DNA of 8,520 nt. Source: Pseudomonadota bacterium. Its GTDB lineage: Bacteria > Pseudomonadota > Gammaproteobacteria > Steroidobacterales > Rariloculaceae. Each line of letters begins with the position of its first letter. The first letter of the stretch is position 1. Location: positions 34,484-43,003 of the forward strand of contig VYEH01000368.1 in NCBI GenBank assembly GCA_009843005.1, in the 5' to 3' direction. The notes under the pieces are model-generated. The model was not told where the DNA came from. It worked only from the letters and a program-made list of their open reading frames with translations, and made no database searches. Both the position numbers and the translations under genes were made by a program. Shown here piece by piece: positions 7,047-8,520 of this stretch.

Positions 7047-8374
7047 AGGATGCGCGGATCCTGGTCGTAGACGACGAAGCCAACATCAGGATGCTCCTGG
7101 AGGAGATTCTGAGCGAAGAGGGTTACGACGTCACCACGGCCGAGAATGCGGCGGCCGCCAGGACCGCCAGGTCGGAACAGGACTTCGAACTGGTACTGCT
7201 CGATATCTGGATGCCCGACACGGACGGTATCTCGTTGCTCAAGGAGTGGGCGAGGGAGGGCTCCATCGGATCGGTGGTGGTAATGTCCGGGCACGGTACA
7301 GTAGACACCGCCATCGAAGCGATCCGCATTGGCGCGCTGGACTTCATCGAGAAGCCGGTGTCGCTGGTGAAGTTGCTGCGCACGGTGGAGAAGGCGCTGG
7401 CTGAACACACCGGGGTGCGCCGTCAGCTGGTCCCGCCGGTGCTCGCACCGGTGGGCAAGAGCGAACCCATGCAGGTGTTGCGCGAGCAGTTGACGCGCAT
7501 TGCGGGACACGACACACATACGTTGCTGACCGGCGAGCCGGGCAGCGGGCGGGAGGCGTGCGCCAGGTACCTGGCCAGTCTCAGCGACAGGGCGGACGCG
7601 CCGTTCGTGGTGCTCAAGGCCGGCGGCCGTGACGATGACAAGGCGGTTTCGTTGCTGGGCGACGATCGCGGCCCGGGCGCGCTGGAGCGTGCCGACGGTG
7701 GCGTACTGTTCATCGGCGAGATCACCGATATGCCGTCGGATACGCAGCGAGAGCTGTTGGCCGTGCTGGAACAGGGCCGCTTCCGGTCCGGGGGAGGTAC
7801 CGAACTGCAGGATCTGAATGTACGCATCCTTTCCAGTGCGCCCCCGGATTTTGAACAGTCTACGGACGATTTTCGCCGTGAACTGCTGTTCCACCTGAGC
7901 GTCGTGGTGGTGCGCGTGCCGCACCTGCGGGACTATCTGGAAGATGTACCGGAGCTGTTGCGGTGTAACGTGGACATGCTGGTCGACACGGAAGGGTTGC
8001 CGTTCCGGCGTTTTGGCGTGGCCGCCCAGAACCGGCTCCGTAACTACCCGTGGCCGGGGAATGTACGGGAACTGGAAAACATCGTGCGCCGGCTGCTGAT
8101 CATGGGGGCGGACGAGGAAATCAGCCTGCCGGAAGTGGAGGCTCAACTGGCGGCCGCGGCCACGAAGGGCGAGCCGCTGGTCAAGCTGGACTTGCTCTCC
8201 ATGCCGCTGCGTGAGGCGAGGGAGCACTTCGAGCGGGCCTATCTGCAGCAGCAGCTCATGCTTTGCGACGGGAAGGTGGGGAAGCTTGCGGCTCGGGTGG
8301 GGATGGAGCGGACGCACCTGTATCGCAAGTTGCGGTCGCTGGGCGTGGACTTTAGGCGCATCGCGGCGGAGTAG
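7043..8374 (+). CDS. NtrX-like response regulator with a degenerate AAA+ domain
   Basis: 443 residues from GTG 7043, with a strong Shine-Dalgarno AGGAGG (7029-7034). The receiver domain (1-120) is intact: Asp10, Asp11, phosphoacceptor Asp54, Ser82 and Lys104. The central region (about 136-365) aligns with sigma-54 activator AAA+ domains but has lost key features. Walker A is GEPGSGRE (164-171) with Arg170 in place of Lys. The ELFGHEKGAFTGA region is reduced to SLLGDDRGPG (203-212), about 10 residues shorter than in E. coli NtrC, so the sigma-54 contact loop is gone. Walker B is LFIGEI (222-227) with Gly225 instead of Asp. The usual YRLNV is FHLSV (283-287), removing one arginine finger, though Arg278 remains. 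PWPGNVRELEN (336-346) is kept. The C-terminal Fis-type helix-turn-helix (about 388-435) is well conserved, including GMERTHLYRKLRSLG. It probably binds DNA under phosphorylation control but is unlikely to hydrolyse ATP or open sigma-54 promoters. Confidence 0.93.
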   Translation: MKDARILVVDDEANIRMLLEEILSEEGYDVTTAENAAAARTARSEQDFELVLLDIWMPDTDGISLLKEWAREGSIGSVVVMSGHGTVDTAIEAIRIGALDFIEKPVSLVKLLRTVEKALAEHTGVRRQLVPPVLAPVGKSEPMQVLREQLTRIAGHDTHTLLTGEPGSGREACARYLASLSDRADAPFVVLKAGGRDDDKAVSLLGDDRGPGALERADGGVLFIGEITDMPSDTQRELLAVLEQGRFRSGGGTELQDLNVRILSSAPPDFEQSTDDFRRELLFHLSVVVVRVPHLRDYLEDVPELLRCNVDMLVDTEGLPFRRFGVAAQNRLRNYPWPGNVRELENIVRRLLIMGADEEISLPEVEAQLAAAATKGEPLVKLDLLSMPLREAREHFERAYLQQQLMLCDGKVGKLAARVGMERTHLYRKLRSLGVDFRRIAAE

Positions 8375-8393
8375 CTTCCTCCACCAAATTCTT

Positions 8394-8435
8394 CCTCAGG
8401 GGTCGGTTTTCTCGAAGGTCCGGTTTCTCCTGAGG
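8394..8435. repeat. Imperfect inverted repeat after the regulator gene
   Basis: CCTCAGG (8394-8400) and CCTGAGG (8429-8435) are exact reverse complements, extendable by a G-U and a G-C pair to nine pairs, around a loop of 24 bases. It begins 20 bases after the regulator stop. The long loop and the absence of a following U-run argue against a standard intrinsic terminator, but it is the only hairpin-like element I see at the end of this gene run. Confidence 0.25.
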
Positions 8436-8507
8436 GTCCGGTATTCCCAGAGTCCGGTTTTTCCCAAGATCGGTTTTTCCCCAAGACCGGTTTTCCCCAA
8501 GACCGGG
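8404..8507. repeat. Degenerate 16-18 bp tandem repeat, six units plus a partial seventh
   Basis: CGGT cores start at 8404, 8421, 8439, 8455, 8471 and 8488, with a CGGG variant at 8504, so the period is 16-18 bases. The approximate unit is GACCGGTTTTTCCCCAA. The last three units (8455-8503) are the most alike and the first three have diverged (for example CGGTTTCTCCTGAGGGTC and CGGTATTCCCAGAGTC). One strand is strongly pyrimidine-rich. The array begins 30 bases after the regulator stop and reaches almost to the window end. It may be a protein-binding array, a Rho-dependent termination region, or a minisatellite without function. It is too short and lacks the spacers needed for a CRISPR array. 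Confidence 0.8.
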
Positions 8508-8520
8508 TGTGCGCGTGTAC

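Noticed and set aside
6842..8317. Long minus-strand open frame of 491 codons opposite the kinase end and the regulator
   Set aside because: It is the antisense of two well-recognised genes in GC-rich DNA, where long shadow frames are expected. The translation is rich in His, Gln and Arg, with no recognisable domain.
8239..8484. Minus-strand 81-codon frame whose first part is encoded by the tandem repeat
   Set aside because: The repetitive peptide follows from the DNA repeat, and the rest is antisense to the regulator gene. The period is not a fixed multiple of three, so a repeat protein is unlikely.
8404..8507. CRISPR array
   Set aside because: Units are only 16-18 bases, directly adjoining and divergent, with no unique spacers and no cas genes in view.
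8507..8520. Alternating purine-pyrimidine run (GTGTGCGCGTGTAC) with Z-DNA potential
   Set aside because: Only 14 bases at the window edge; such runs arise by chance in GC-rich DNA and nothing ties it to a function.

Overview
The window is GC-rich, densely packed bacterial chromosome. Its gene order points to a gammaproteobacterium: smg and dprA on the minus strand, divergent from def, fmt, rsmB, a DUF4390 gene and an NtrY/NtrX-like two-component pair on the plus strand. The def-fmt-rsmB string next to dprA-smg is a familiar gammaproteobacterial arrangement, and the DUF4390-kinase-regulator extension is known from some of these lineages. Species cannot be told from the sequence. Codon use and GC look uniform, and there are no insertion sequences, phage genes, tRNAs, rRNAs or CRISPR repeats.

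Layout. Positions 1-1232, minus strand: dprA (DNA-processing protein, natural transformation) runs into the first 33 codons of smg with a 4-base ATGA overlap. Positions 1233-1388: divergent intergenic region with an extended -10 promoter for def, a weaker candidate promoter for dprA and a perfect hairpin in the def leader. Positions 1389-4208, plus strand: def (peptide deformylase), fmt (Met-tRNA formyltransferase) and rsmB (16S rRNA m5C methyltransferase), all translation functions. Positions 4246-8374, plus strand: an exported DUF4390 protein, a four-TM NtrY-like histidine kinase and an NtrX-like response regulator, with consecutive genes overlapping. Positions 8375-8520: a degenerate 16-18 bp tandem repeat and no gene.

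How they work together. Fmt formylates initiator tRNA and Def removes the formyl group from new proteins, so they form a pair; RsmB modifies the ribosome. The downstream three genes look like a separate envelope-sensing module: the kinase has a periplasmic sensor domain and all catalytic boxes, and it would phosphorylate the regulator at Asp54.

Most notable. The response regulator has an intact receiver and an intact Fis-type DNA-binding end, but its central AAA+ domain looks dead: Walker A Lys is Arg, Walker B Asp is Gly, the GAFTGA sigma-54 contact loop is deleted and one arginine-finger position is His. It is unlikely to act as a classical sigma-54 activator. In addition, the 8-mer AAAACCGG/CCGGTTTT, which I found nowhere in the coding regions, occurs in all three larger intergenic regions: the def leader, just before the DUF4390 gene, and repeated in the tandem array after the regulator gene. 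It is a candidate binding site for this regulator.
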